Shown here: positions 22,700 through 32,759 of the stretch, in pieces
How positions within the stretch are numbered: position 1 is the first letter of the stretch
Layout: each line of letters opens with the position of its first letter
DNA from: RCIO01 sp965232405
GTDB taxonomy: Bacteria > Pseudomonadota > Alphaproteobacteria > Rhizobiales > Rhizobiaceae
Assembly: GCA_965232405.1 (NCBI GenBank)
Contig: OZ246966.1
Location: 186,001 to 250,000, forward strand
Reading direction: 5' to 3'
DNA length: 64,000 bases
Made by a program: the position numbers and the translations under genes
Notes under the pieces: model-generated
What the model saw: only the letters and a program-made list of their open reading frames with translations
Told to the model about the DNA's origin: nothing
Database searches by the model: none

Positions 22700-25261
22700 T
22701 TAGCTTCGCGGTTTGAGGTTCTCGGGATCGTAGAGCGGCTTGTAGCCGATACCGGCGACCTCGACAGGATAGGTTTCCCCGAAATACTCGACGGTCAGCT
22801 TCCGGCCCTCCTGGCAGTAAGCCCATGGCAGATAGGCCAGAACGATGTTCTTGCGGATCGTCGGGCCAAACGCGATCGAAGTCGTGTAGGACCGGCGACC
22901 GAGTTCGTCGACGAGCGTTTCGCCGCTATCGGGGTCCATCACCGGCATCGTGCCCACGGGATAGCGCGCAACACCGCTGGAATCGACGTTGTCGGTCATC
23001 ACCAGCGTACACAGCATGGCTGGCTGGTGGTGGCGGGCGCGATACTCGAGATGTTTCGCCTTGCCGCGGAAATCGGCTTCCTTGACCTTGGGCCGCGCGA
23101 GATCGGCCTCGTAGAGATTGTATTCCGTCAACAGGTCGGCGTTCTGCAGCCGCAGGCTTTTTTCCAGCCGGCGCGAATTGGCGTAGGTTTCGACACCGAA
23201 GGCCATGACGCCGGTTTCGCGTAGCGCATCCCAGACGGCCAGCCCGTCATCATAGGCCATGTGCAGTTCCCAGCCCTGCTCGCCCACATAGGACAAACGG
23301 AAGGCCGTCACGTCCTTGCCGCCAATCCTGACGGTCTTGATTGCTGCGAACGGAAAATTTTCCAGCGACAGCGCGTCGGGGTCTTCCACGACCCTCTGCA
23401 GGGTCGTCCGCGCATTCGGCCCCCAGATGCCGATGGTCACAAACTTCTCCGACACGTCGGTGATGGTCACGTCAAAGCCTTTGTCGGCCGCAACGCGTTT
23501 CATGTAGTTGAAGTCGCGGGGCCCGGCATCGGCGCCATCGACCACGCGGCACCGATCATCCATCCGGATCACGGTCAGGTCCGCGCGAACCATGCCCTCA
23601 TCGTCGAGGAAATGGGTGTAGATGCCCTTCCCTGCATTCGCCTCGCCTCCGATCCTGGCGGCGCAAAGCCATTCCATCAGCGCCAGATGATCGGGACCTT
23701 CCACGTCGTACATCGCGAAATGCGACAGGTTCACGATGCCGACATTCTCGCTCATTTCCAGATGTTCGGCGTTCGACACGCGCCAGAAATGGCGGTTGTC
23801 CCACTCGTTCTCGCGAAGCGGAACCCGGTTGCCGAATTTCTCCAGCAGGTGCTCGTTGGCGGCGTAGCCATGCGCGCGCTCCCAGCCGCCAAGCTCCATG
23901 AAATAACCGCCAAGCTCCTTCTCGCGTTCGTAGAACGGGGAACGCCGCACGCCTCGCCCCTTGGAGTAAGGCTCGCGCGGGTGGACAGCCGGATTGTAGA
24001 TCTTGAACGCGCTTTCATAGCAGCGGTCCTCGATAAACTGCTCCTGCATCTGGTGCGGATAAAAGCGCGCATAGTCGATCGCCGCATGGTCGATTTCGGT
24101 GCGCCCGTCGGTCATCCAGTCGGCCAGCAGCTTGGCCATGCCGGGGCCGTCCTTCACCCAGATGGCGACCGCGTACCAGAGCCCTCTGACTTTCTGGCTC
24201 TCGCCGATCGAAGGCCCGCCGTCGGTAGTGACCTGCAACAGGCCGTTGAAGGAATGGCCCTCATTGTAGCCCAGCTCGCCAAGGATAGGCGTCAGTTCCA
24301 TCGCGCGTTCCAGCGGCTCGATGATCTGCTCCATGTCGAGATCGCGCTGGGAAGGCGACAGCCGCGCCTCATCCTTTTCCAGCAGGTCGCGCGGATGGCA
24401 GAGCCGCGGGTTCTTCTCCTCGTAGTACCCCCACTCGATCTGTCCGCCTTCGGGCGTCTTCGGATCGCCAGTGTCGCGCATATAGGCCGAGTTCCCCTGG
24501 TCGCGCAGCAGCGGCCAGCCGATATCCTTGCCGGTCCCTTCAAACTCCTTGTACGGCCCGAAGAATGTCAGCGGATGATCGACTGGCATGACCGGCAGGT
24601 CCTCGCCCGCCATTTCGGCTATCAAGCGTCCCCACAGTCCGGCGCAAACGACGACGTGATCGGCGTGGATCGTCCCGCGATGGGTCTGCACTCCCTTGAT
24701 GCGGCCATTCTCGATGATAAGCCTCTGTGCGGGCGTGTTGGCAAAAGCCTGAAGCTTGCCGCTGGCAACCGCCTCGTCGACGAGTTCGCCAGCTACGGTC
24801 TGGGAGCGCGGCGCGACAAGACCGGCATCCGGATCCCACAGGCCACCCTGAACAAGGTCTTCCTCGATCAGCGGGAATTTTTCCTTGATTTCGGCCGGAT
24901 CAACCAGCCGCGCACGCGTGCCGAACGCCTTGCCGGAAGTGACCTTGCGCCTGATTTCGTCCATCCGCCCGTCGTCGCCGACCCGCGCGATTTCCAGGCC
25001 GCCAATCTTGGAATATCGGCCACGCTTTTCGTAGAAGTCGATGGAATAGAGCGTTGTCCAGCATGACAGAAAATCGTGGCTGGTTGCGTAGCAGAAGTCG
25101 GAAGCGTGCGAAGTCGAGCCGATGTCGGTCGGGATGCCGGACTTGTCGATGCCGACAATATCGTCCCACCCGCGTTCGATCAGGTGATGGGCGACGGACG
25201 CGCCGACAATGCCCCCCAGACCGATGATGACGACCTTCGCCTGTTCCGGAAATTGTGCCAT
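22700..25261 (-). CDS. Dimethylglycine/sarcosine dehydrogenase-like flavoprotein with GcvT domain
   Basis: An 853-residue two-part enzyme. The N-terminal half is a DAO-type FAD oxidoreductase (VVIIGLGGIVGAS near 10-22). A His at residue 52 in STSHASD occupies the place of the covalent FAD histidine of DMGDH. An FAO_M linker domain follows, then the C-terminal ~420 residues form a GcvT-like folate domain (RVPLRENEWDNRHFWRV ... FRLSYVGEQGWELHM). Such enzymes oxidise N-methyl groups of dimethylglycine or sarcosine and pass formaldehyde equivalents to THF as methylene-THF. It would take the product of MttB-driven betaine demethylation. The exact substrate among DMG, sarcosine or related amines is not decidable here. 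Confidence 0.88.
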   Translation of the reverse strand: MAQFPEQAKVVIIGLGGIVGASVAHHLIERGWDDIVGIDKSGIPTDIGSTSHASDFCYATSHDFLSCWTTLYSIDFYEKRGRYSKIGGLEIARVGDDGRMDEIRRKVTSGKAFGTRARLVDPAEIKEKFPLIEEDLVQGGLWDPDAGLVAPRSQTVAGELVDEAVASGKLQAFANTPAQRLIIENGRIKGVQTHRGTIHADHVVVCAGLWGRLIAEMAGEDLPVMPVDHPLTFFGPYKEFEGTGKDIGWPLLRDQGNSAYMRDTGDPKTPEGGQIEWGYYEEKNPRLCHPRDLLEKDEARLSPSQRDLDMEQIIEPLERAMELTPILGELGYNEGHSFNGLLQVTTDGGPSIGESQKVRGLWYAVAIWVKDGPGMAKLLADWMTDGRTEIDHAAIDYARFYPHQMQEQFIEDRCYESAFKIYNPAVHPREPYSKGRGVRRSPFYEREKELGGYFMELGGWERAHGYAANEHLLEKFGNRVPLRENEWDNRHFWRVSNAEHLEMSENVGIVNLSHFAMYDVEGPDHLALMEWLCAARIGGEANAGKGIYTHFLDDEGMVRADLTVIRMDDRCRVVDGADAGPRDFNYMKRVAADKGFDVTITDVSEKFVTIGIWGPNARTTLQRVVEDPDALSLENFPFAAIKTVRIGGKDVTAFRLSYVGEQGWELHMAYDDGLAVWDALRETGVMAFGVETYANSRRLEKSLRLQNADLLTEYNLYEADLARPKVKEADFRGKAKHLEYRARHHQPAMLCTLVMTDNVDSSGVARYPVGTMPVMDPDSGETLVDELGRRSYTTSIAFGPTIRKNIVLAYLPWAYCQEGRKLTVEYFGETYPVEVAGIGYKPLYDPENLKPRS

Positions 25262-25429
25262 TGCCCGCGGCCCCGATATGATGATGCGGGCAGACTATAG
25301 GGCCGGCCAGCCGCCGTCTTGCAGCTTGATTGCGACATTGAAAGGAGGTGCCGCGACTTCGGGCGTTTGGGCTATCGGCCGTGAACCGCCTTTGGCCAGG
25401 TCAGCGCGACCGCGCCGCTACGCCACGGC

Positions 25430-27973
25430 TCATTCGTCGCCCATGTGACCGCGCTGTTTCGTGCTGCGCCTGCGGCGCTTGCCCTTGGGCGGCTGGGCAT
25501 CGGGGAAAAGCTCTTTCGGCTCGGACTTTTCGACGGCCTTTGCCTTGGGCTTCGGCTTTTCCGCCACGTCGGCAGCGCCGCCGGTGCGGATATGCAAGTC
25601 GCGCTGCGGGAACGGGATCTCGATGCCCTCTTCCTTGAATCGCTCATAGATGGCGAAACGGATGTCGTTCTGGATGGCGAGCTGGCTCATCACGTCGGCA
25701 AGGAAGAACCGCACTTCGAAATCCAGCGATGAATCGCCGAACCCGGTGAACACGATCATCGGTTCCGGGTTCTTTAGGATCGTCGGGTGGGCGACCGCGA
25801 TACCCTTCAGCACGTCATAGACACGGCGCGGATCGGCATCGTAGCTCACGCCGATCTTGATATCGACGCGGCCCAGCCTGTTCTTGTGGGTCCAGTTGCC
25901 GACCGCCGAATTGATCAGTTCGGAATTGGGCAGGATGACCGACTGCCGCTGGAACGTCTCGATCTCGGTCGCACGCACGCTGATCTTCTTCACCGTGCCG
26001 CTGACACCGCCTGCCTCGATCCAGTCACCGCTCTTGAACGGACGCTCCACCAGCAGGATGAGGCCCGACACGAAGTTGGAAACGATGTTCTGCAGGCCGA
26101 AACCGACACCCAGCGAAAGACCGCCAGCCACCAGCGCGAGGCTGGACAGGTTGATGCCGGCCGCCGACACGCCGATCAGGATCGCAATGGCGATGCCGAA
26201 ATAGCCGACCACGGTCTTGATGGAATTGCGCACGCCTGTGTCCACGCGCCCGCGTGTCATCACCGAGCCGTCGAGCCAGCGCTGGAACCACCGTGTGAGG
26301 AAATATCCGACGATGAAGACCAGAATGCCGGTCAGCAGATCGAGAATGGAGAACGACACCGAACCGATATGCACTTCGCGCAAGGCGCGTAGCGCCCAGG
26401 TCGTGATATCGCCCCACTGAAAGCCCCATTGCAGCAGGATCAGCGGTATGCCGAACGCCACCACCATCAGATTGATGGACACACTGAACAGAAGGCCAAG
26501 CTGGTCTTCCAACGTCTCGCTTGTTTCGAAATTCCGGTCCAGCCATTTGCCGAAGACGGTGTTCTTGAACGCCCCGATATCCGACATCGCGCGAGCGGTC
26601 AGATGGCCGATATACATCGTTGCCAGAATTGTGCCGGTCACCACGATCTGCTGCGAGATGAACCTGGCCAACCCGATATAGCCGAACAGCCCGGCGGCGA
26701 TGGTGGACACACCCAACAGTACGAGCAGATAGCGGAACCAGCGCGGCCACGGCCTAGGGGTCCCGTCCTCGTTCTTGAACGGCTCGACCAACGAAATGAC
26801 GATTACCAGAACGCCGACCACAAAGGTCGCCAGCAGGCTCTTGGCGACCGTAAGCGACAATGGCGAGCCCAGAACGTCGTTTGCCTTGGAGAAAACGAAG
26901 TCCAGTCCGGTCGCGATCGAGGTGAACCAGACCAGCCAGTAGAGCATCCTGGCCGCGCCGGTACGGACTGGAACTAGCCGCCAATTGGCGTGATCGGGCG
27001 AAAACAGCGCCAGCGCCAGCCGGTTCACCAGAAACACCGTGGCAATCACGTTGAACAGCGTTGTCAGCAGGCTCGCAATATCCGGACGCAGCACGTCGAA
27101 ATATTTGAACAGCCAGTAGCTGGAACCGAGGAATACGGCCACCGCGAGCGAGGGAAGCATCGTCGACCAGAACGCTACCGACAGCCGGCTGAAATAGGAG
27201 GGTTGCTCGATCAGCGCATCGGCAAAGATGAGCGACCCGAACAGCCTTCTGCCGCCGAAGAACATGATCGCTGCCGCTGCGAACGACAGGAAACCGGCAA
27301 TAAGCACCGCGTTCAGCTTGAACCGAACCACAAAACCGAGCCAGACCGAAACGTTCGAGGTGAGCTGCTGCATCTCAGCCTGAAAATCGCCCAGCACGTC
27401 GGTACTGAGCGCTTCGGTGATGTCGTAGCGTTTGGTCAGTTGGCTCGCGAACAGGTCGCGCCTGATCTGGGCGATCTCGTTGGCCAGCCGATCGATCCGA
27501 AGCGCCATGTTCTCGACTTCGCCGAGCACGGCGTTGATATCGGCCTTCTCCTGTGAAAGCGCAGCGCGTTCTTCCTTCAGCGCCTCCGGTTCGCTGTTGT
27601 CTTCCGGCGGCGGCCCGATCTGGTCGAGCCTTTTGTTTATTTCTTCCAGCCGCGGCATGAACGCCGCACGAATCTCGTCAATCGAGATGCCGAGCTGTTC
27701 GAGCTCATTGCGGACATCGACGAGCTTGGCATCGTCCTCCGCATTGTTTTCCACGGCGGTTTCGTAGGAATCCACTCTGGACGTGAGGTCGCGGAGTACC
27801 GCGGTCTGTTCTTCAACGAGTTCCGCGGTCGCCGCGGCATTGGCCGCTGCGGAAGTATCCGCCGCAACAGTTGGCTTGTCCGCATCCTGCGCCGTGGCAG
27901 CCACGGACAAGGTGACAACGAGAAACAAAGCCGCAAACAGCTTCAACAAACGGGACAATGCTGCTCCGGCCAT
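25430..27973 (-). CDS. MscS-family mechanosensitive channel with DUF3772 N-terminus
   Basis: The 847-residue protein has a signal peptide (about 1-29, ending ATAQ) and an Asp/Glu-rich, coiled-coil periplasmic part (about 30-210, DUF3772-like). About eleven membrane segments follow, then an MscS core (AAGINLSSLALVAGGLSLGVGFGLQNIVSNFVSG is the pore-lining helix, spanning roughly 620-655) and a cytosolic domain with a basic tail. It opens on membrane tension during osmotic downshock. Placing it between the DMGDH-like and sox genes fits a betaine theme, since betaine is an osmolyte, but this may be chance. I took the ATG at 27973, preceded by AGCAGGAATC; the frame runs open upstream to 28156. Confidence 0.92.
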   Translation of the reverse strand: MAGAALSRLLKLFAALFLVVTLSVAATAQDADKPTVAADTSAAANAAATAELVEEQTAVLRDLTSRVDSYETAVENNAEDDAKLVDVRNELEQLGISIDEIRAAFMPRLEEINKRLDQIGPPPEDNSEPEALKEERAALSQEKADINAVLGEVENMALRIDRLANEIAQIRRDLFASQLTKRYDITEALSTDVLGDFQAEMQQLTSNVSVWLGFVVRFKLNAVLIAGFLSFAAAAIMFFGGRRLFGSLIFADALIEQPSYFSRLSVAFWSTMLPSLAVAVFLGSSYWLFKYFDVLRPDIASLLTTLFNVIATVFLVNRLALALFSPDHANWRLVPVRTGAARMLYWLVWFTSIATGLDFVFSKANDVLGSPLSLTVAKSLLATFVVGVLVIVISLVEPFKNEDGTPRPWPRWFRYLLVLLGVSTIAAGLFGYIGLARFISQQIVVTGTILATMYIGHLTARAMSDIGAFKNTVFGKWLDRNFETSETLEDQLGLLFSVSINLMVVAFGIPLILLQWGFQWGDITTWALRALREVHIGSVSFSILDLLTGILVFIVGYFLTRWFQRWLDGSVMTRGRVDTGVRNSIKTVVGYFGIAIAILIGVSAAGINLSSLALVAGGLSLGVGFGLQNIVSNFVSGLILLVERPFKSGDWIEAGGVSGTVKKISVRATEIETFQRQSVILPNSELINSAVGNWTHKNRLGRVDIKIGVSYDADPRRVYDVLKGIAVAHPTILKNPEPMIVFTGFGDSSLDFEVRFFLADVMSQLAIQNDIRFAIYERFKEEGIEIPFPQRDLHIRTGGAADVAEKPKPKAKAVEKSEPKELFPDAQPPKGKRRRRSTKQRGHMGDE

Positions 27974-28076
27974 GATTCCTGCTGCTGACACCCCAATATC
28001 AGGGCGCCATTGATAGGGGCAGCAACCAATGTGGGCAAGGGAAACGGCGCTCGTGCGGGTCGGCACGGTTAAAGCC

Positions 28077-28176
28077 GATGGCGGAATATTTGCGTTGCTC
28101 AACCCGCCCGGCCTATAGGGTCGAGAGGTCGGCCTTGGGCCGCACGGGTGATGCAATGGCAGAATATTCTGCGTTC
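28077..28176. repeat. Imperfect direct repeat of the soxB start
   Basis: ATGGCGGAATATTTGCGTT near 28078 nearly matches ATGGCAGAATATTCTGCGTT at the soxB start (28156), differing by one substitution and one inserted base. Both encode MAEY. The first copy opens a frame that stays in phase with soxB, so translation could start at either, but only the second is followed by conserved SoxB sequence. Confidence 0.55.
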
Positions 28177-29415
28177 TCGCTTCTGAAGAACGCGCTCAAT
28201 GGACATCGCGACTGGAAGCCGGCGTGGCGAAAGCCCGATCCCAAACCGGCTTATGACGTCATCGTCATTGGCGGCGGTGGCCACGGCCTCGCGACGGCCT
28301 ATTACCTGGCGACCGAACACGGGATCCAGAGCGTAGCAGTGCTGGAAAAAGGCTGGCTGGGCTCCGGCAATGTCGGCCGCAACACCACCATCGTGCGCTC
28401 CAACTACCTGCTGCCGGACTCAATCCGCTTCTACGAATTCTCGATGAAACTGTGGGAGAACCTCTCCCACGAACTCAACTACAACGTCATGTTTTCGCAG
28501 CGCGGCATCCTGAACCTCGCCCACTCGCCGGCGCAGGCCGACGACTACATTCGACGCGGCAATGCGATGCGGCTTGGCGGCGGCGACGCCGAATGGCTGA
28601 CGCCGGACCAGATCGCACGCAAGGTCCCCGGTGTCGATGTGACAGGTTCGGCCCGGTTCCCGGTAGTCGGCGGCTTGCTGCAGCCGCGCGCTGGCACGGC
28701 GCGCCACGACGCGGTTGCGTGGGGGTACGCGCGCGCGGCAGACCGGCGCGGCGTCGACATCATCGAGAATTGCGAAGTCACCGGTTTCCTGCGCGACGGC
28801 GACAGGATTTCCGGCGTCCAGACAACGCGCGGTGAGATCAGAGCGGGGAAAACGGCCGTTGCCGTGGCTGGCAGCACTGGCCGGGTCATGAAACTCGCGG
28901 GCATCGACAAGCTGCCGATTGAAAGCCACGTGCTTCAGGCCTTCGTATCGGAATCGCTGAAGCCTTTTGTCGACACCGTCGTCACCTTTGGCGAAGGTCA
29001 CCTCTACATGTCCCAGTCGGACAAGGGCGGGCTGGTCTTCGGCGGCAATATCGACGGCTACAATTCCTATGCCCAGCGCGGCAACCTGCCGGTGGTTGAG
29101 GAGGTCATGAGCGAGATGGTCGCCATGTTCCCCTCGCTTGCCCGCGTGCGGCTGCTGCGCTCTTGGGGTGGCATCATGGACATGTCGATGGACGGTTCGC
29201 CGATCATCACGACCGGCCCGCTCCCCGGTATGTATCTGAACTGCGGCTGGTGTTACGGCGGCTTCAAGGCAACACCGGCCTCCGGCTTTTCCTTCGCCTG
29301 GACGATCGCCCGCGACGAGCCGCACGAGATCAACGCGCCATATACGCTCGACCGCTTCCACCGCGGCATCCTGATCGACGAGAAGGGCCAGGGCGCAACG
29401 CCCCGGCTGCATTAG
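28156..29415 (+). CDS. soxB: Sarcosine oxidase subunit beta
   Basis: A 419-residue FAD subunit of heterotetrameric sarcosine oxidase. MAEYSAFSLLKNALNGHRDWKPAWR (about the first 25 residues) is the family's usual beginning, followed by the dinucleotide fold VIVIGGGGHGLATAY. The stretch NCGWCYGGFKATPASG near the C-terminus is also typical. With SoxA, SoxD and SoxG it oxidises sarcosine to glycine, making H2O2 and, with THF, methylene-THF. It is first of a tight soxBDAG operon (six bases to soxD). An in-frame upstream ATG at 28078 would add 26 residues and is less likely. Confidence 0.95.
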   Translation: MAEYSAFSLLKNALNGHRDWKPAWRKPDPKPAYDVIVIGGGGHGLATAYYLATEHGIQSVAVLEKGWLGSGNVGRNTTIVRSNYLLPDSIRFYEFSMKLWENLSHELNYNVMFSQRGILNLAHSPAQADDYIRRGNAMRLGGGDAEWLTPDQIARKVPGVDVTGSARFPVVGGLLQPRAGTARHDAVAWGYARAADRRGVDIIENCEVTGFLRDGDRISGVQTTRGEIRAGKTAVAVAGSTGRVMKLAGIDKLPIESHVLQAFVSESLKPFVDTVVTFGEGHLYMSQSDKGGLVFGGNIDGYNSYAQRGNLPVVEEVMSEMVAMFPSLARVRLLRSWGGIMDMSMDGSPIITTGPLPGMYLNCGWCYGGFKATPASGFSFAWTIARDEPHEINAPYTLDRFHRGILIDEKGQGATPRLH

Positions 29416-29421
29416 ACCGAG

Positions 29422-29766
29422 ATGCTTATCCCCTGCCCCTATTGCGGCCCGCGAGACGTCGGCGAATTCACCTATCAGGGCGATGCGACCGTTGTTCGTC
29501 CCGACCCAACTTCCACCGATCAGGATGCATGGAACCGTTTCGTCTATGACCGCGCCAACCCTGCCGGGAACCATAGCGAATACTGGCAGCACTCTGGTGG
29601 TTGCCGGGCCCATCTGGTCGTCGAGCGCGATACGGTCACTCACACCGTCGGCAATGTACGCTTCGCGCGCGACAAATCCGCAGCGGCAAAACCGACCCGA
29701 GGCGCGCCTGCAAAAAAGAAGGCGCCGGCGCGCAAGCCTGCTACCGCCAAGAGGGCTGGCAAATGA
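29422..29766 (+). CDS. soxD: Sarcosine oxidase subunit delta
   Basis: A 114-residue small zinc-binding subunit. It starts with MLIPCPYCGPRDVGEFTYQG, whose CxxC pair with the later His and Cys in HSGGCRAH forms the Zn site. The fold ends near FARDKS; after that comes a Lys/Ala/Pro-rich basic tail (about 86-114) that is longer than needed for the core. The stop overlaps the soxA start by four bases. Confidence 0.95.
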   Translation: MLIPCPYCGPRDVGEFTYQGDATVVRPDPTSTDQDAWNRFVYDRANPAGNHSEYWQHSGGCRAHLVVERDTVTHTVGNVRFARDKSAAAKPTRGAPAKKKAPARKPATAKRAGK

Positions 29767-32759
29767 GCGGGCGGCGCATTTCAGATGGCGGACGTGTCGA
29801 CCGCAGCCGACCAATCCGCTTCACCTTCGATGGGAAGAGCTATTCCGGTTTCGCCGGCGACACTCTGGCCTCGGCCTTGCTGGCCAATGGTGTCACGCTG
29901 TTCGGCCGCTCATTCAAATATCACCGACCGCGCGGTGTACTGACGGCCGGCATTGACGAGCCGAACGCGCTGGTGACGGTGCTCCGCGACAAGAAGCGCG
30001 AAGCCAACATTCCCGCAACGCAGCTCGAGATCCATGACGGGCTCGTTGTTGAGAGCCAGAACCGCTTTCCCTCGCTCGGCTTCGATGTGGGCGCGATAAA
30101 CCAGTTGGGAGCGCCGCTTTTCTCGGCTGGCTTCTACTACAAGACCTTCATGGGGCCGGTGGTCGGCCCGCTGAAAGGCACACGTTTCTGGATGATGTGT
30201 GAATGGTTCATCCGGCGCGCCGCGGGCCTCGGCCGCGCCGACCACGAACCGGATACATCGCGTTACGAGCGCATGAACGCCTATTGCGACGTGCTGGTCG
30301 TCGGCTCCGGTCCGGCAGGACTCGCAGCCGCCCGCGCCGCTGCGGATAGCGGCAAGCGCGTCATCCTCACCGAGCTTGAAGCGATAGCCGGCGGCTCCGC
30401 CAACTGGTCGGGCGAAACGATTGCCGGAAAGCAGGCTGCCGACTGGGCGTCGGAAGAGGCTGCGGCCCTCTCGGTAATGTCCAATGTGCGCCTTCTCACC
30501 CGCACCCATGTCTGGGGCTATTATGACGGCAACACCATCGCGGCTCTGGAACGAGTGGGCGACCACGTTTCGTCGCAGCAGCCAGGCGAGCCGCGCCATC
30601 GCCATTGGGTCATCCGCGCCGGCACTGTCGTTCTGGCAACAGGCGCTTATGAACGGCCGATCGTCTTTCCCGGCAATGACAGGCCCGGCGTCATGCTGGC
30701 CGGCGCAGCACAGCGATATGCTGCCGAGTTCGGCGTGCTGCCCGGCAAGCGCATCGCCGTCTTCACCAACAATGACAGCGCCTACACCGCCGCAGCCCGT
30801 TTGGCGGCAGATGGCGCGCAGATCGCAGCGATTGTAGACACCCGCCTTTCGATTTCTGCCGCAGCGCGCGAACTGGCACAGCAAGCCGGCGGCGAGTTGC
30901 TGCTCGGTCACGCCGTTTGCGCCACCACCGGCCGCTCCGCGCTTTCCGGCATCACTGTCCAGCAGGTCGATGCAAGTACGGGAAAGGTCTCCGGCGAAAA
31001 GACGAAGATCGCCGCTGACTGCCTCGCCGTCTCAGGCGGCTGGTCGCCAGCGATCCACCTCGCCAGCCAGGCGGGCGGGAAGCCCAAATGGGACGAGGAT
31101 TTGCAGGCCTTCCTCCCGCCCGATCCAACGCAAAGCTGGGTCGGCGCCGGCGCGTTCCTTGGCGCGGCGACGACAACGGAGGCGCTGCGCGGCGGCCGCA
31201 GTGCCGGCTTGAAGGCTGCGGGAGCCAAAGCCTCGCGCTCTGCTCCTCCAAAGGTCGTCGCTCCTGCGCTCGACCCGCACCCTGCCCCGGTGTTCGAAAT
31301 CCGCTCCGATGGCGGCAAGGCCTTTGTCGACCATCAGCTCGATGTGACGGCCGAAGACGTTCGCCTTGCGCACCGCGAAGGCTTCGTGTCTGTGGAACAC
31401 CTGAAGCGCTACACCACACTCGGCATGGCAACCGACCAGGGCAAGACGTCGAATGTGCCGGGCCTCGCCATCATGGCCGCCGCGCGCGGTATCGCGATCC
31501 CCGATGCCGGCACGACACGGTTTCGCCCGCCCTTCGCACCTGTCTCGCTCGGTGCGCTTGCGGCCGAACGCTTTGGCGAGCTCAAGCCGGAGCGGCTGAC
31601 GCCGGTGCATGACTGGCATGTCGAGCATGGTGCGCAGATGATGCCGGTGGGCCTGTGGTACAGGCCGCAGATTTTCGGCGACCCCGGCGAGACGCTGGAA
31701 CAGGCTTATGTACGCGAGGCGAAGGCCGTGCGAGACAGTGAGGGCATTGTCGATGTATCGACACTCGGCAAGATTGCCGTACAGGGACCGGACGCGGCGG
31801 AATTCCTCGACCGCGTCTACACCAACAAGTTCTCGACATTGCCAGTGAACAAGGCGCGTTACGGCCTGATGTTGCGCGAGGACGGTCTGGTGCTGGATGA
31901 CGGCACGACCTGGCGTCTCGGCGAAAACGAATTCCTGATGACCACCACCACGGCTGCCGCCGGCAAGGTGATGCAGCATCTCGAATGCCTGCTCGACATA
32001 CATTGGCCGGATCTCAGGGTCTCGCTCACTTCGGTCACCGATGAATGGGCTGGCGCGGCTATTTCCGGCCCCAATGCCCGTAAGGTGCTGGAGCAGGCTG
32101 TTACCGGCACTGCGGTCGACAATGAAACGCTGCCTTTCATGGGCATCGTGCGCGGGGAGATAGACGGCGCGCCAGTGATGATCTGCCGCCTCTCCTTCTC
32201 CGGCGAGCTCGCCTACGAGGTCTATTGCGGCGCCGGTCACGGCACCCAGGTCTGGGAAGCCTTGATGGCCGCGGGCCAGGATTACGCAATCGCGCCTTAC
32301 GGAATGGAGGCGCTGGGCACGCTGCGGATCGAGAAGGGTCATGTCACCGGCGCGGAAATCGACGGCCGGGTGACGGCCCGCGATCTCCATCTCGACTGGA
32401 TGCTCTCGAAGAAGAAGCCCTTCGTCGGTTCGGCCATGATGGATCGCGAGGGGCTGGCGGACGAAGATCGTATCCGCCTTGTTGGCATCGTGTCGCTCGA
32501 TGGCCAGCCACTCGGCGGCGGCGCGCACATCGTGGAGAAAAACAGCCGCGACGAACCGAATGACAGCATCGGCCACATCACCGCCGTCTGCTATTCGCCG
32601 GCGCTCGCCAAATATATTGGCCTTGCATTGGTCAGGGGCGGCAAATCCCGGCACGGCCAGCGCGCTTTCACCGCCGATCCGCTGCGCGGCCGTTATGGTC
32701 CGGTCGAGATCGTCAGCCATCATTTCTTCGACCCCGACGGGAGCCGCATGCATGGCTGA
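29763..32759 (+). CDS. soxA: Sarcosine oxidase subunit alpha
   Basis: The 998-residue large subunit. Its N-terminal ferredoxin-like domain (RFTFDGKSYSGFAGDTLASALLANGV, about 17-42) is followed by a pyridine-nucleotide fold (LVVGSGPAGLAAARAA near 178) that binds NAD+, a linker, and a C-terminal GcvT-like folate domain (about 600-990). It receives the imine or formaldehyde product and makes methylene-THF. The ATG at 29763 overlaps soxD by four bases; soxG overlaps its end by eight. Full length for the family. Confidence 0.95.
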   Translation: MSGRRISDGGRVDRSRPIRFTFDGKSYSGFAGDTLASALLANGVTLFGRSFKYHRPRGVLTAGIDEPNALVTVLRDKKREANIPATQLEIHDGLVVESQNRFPSLGFDVGAINQLGAPLFSAGFYYKTFMGPVVGPLKGTRFWMMCEWFIRRAAGLGRADHEPDTSRYERMNAYCDVLVVGSGPAGLAAARAAADSGKRVILTELEAIAGGSANWSGETIAGKQAADWASEEAAALSVMSNVRLLTRTHVWGYYDGNTIAALERVGDHVSSQQPGEPRHRHWVIRAGTVVLATGAYERPIVFPGNDRPGVMLAGAAQRYAAEFGVLPGKRIAVFTNNDSAYTAAARLAADGAQIAAIVDTRLSISAAARELAQQAGGELLLGHAVCATTGRSALSGITVQQVDASTGKVSGEKTKIAADCLAVSGGWSPAIHLASQAGGKPKWDEDLQAFLPPDPTQSWVGAGAFLGAATTTEALRGGRSAGLKAAGAKASRSAPPKVVAPALDPHPAPVFEIRSDGGKAFVDHQLDVTAEDVRLAHREGFVSVEHLKRYTTLGMATDQGKTSNVPGLAIMAAARGIAIPDAGTTRFRPPFAPVSLGALAAERFGELKPERLTPVHDWHVEHGAQMMPVGLWYRPQIFGDPGETLEQAYVREAKAVRDSEGIVDVSTLGKIAVQGPDAAEFLDRVYTNKFSTLPVNKARYGLMLREDGLVLDDGTTWRLGENEFLMTTTTAAAGKVMQHLECLLDIHWPDLRVSLTSVTDEWAGAAISGPNARKVLEQAVTGTAVDNETLPFMGIVRGEIDGAPVMICRLSFSGELAYEVYCGAGHGTQVWEALMAAGQDYAIAPYGMEALGTLRIEKGHVTGAEIDGRVTARDLHLDWMLSKKKPFVGSAMMDREGLADEDRIRLVGIVSLDGQPLGGGAHIVEKNSRDEPNDSIGHITAVCYSPALAKYIGLALVRGGKSRHGQRAFTADPLRGRYGPVEIVSHHFFDPDGSRMHG

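Noticed and set aside
23261..25066. 601-aa open frame antisense to the DMGDH-like gene
   Set aside because: The minus-strand protein has clear FAD and GcvT motifs; the antisense frame has none.
31032..32753. 573-aa open frame antisense to soxA
   Set aside because: Shadow of soxA; no domain and no start signals.
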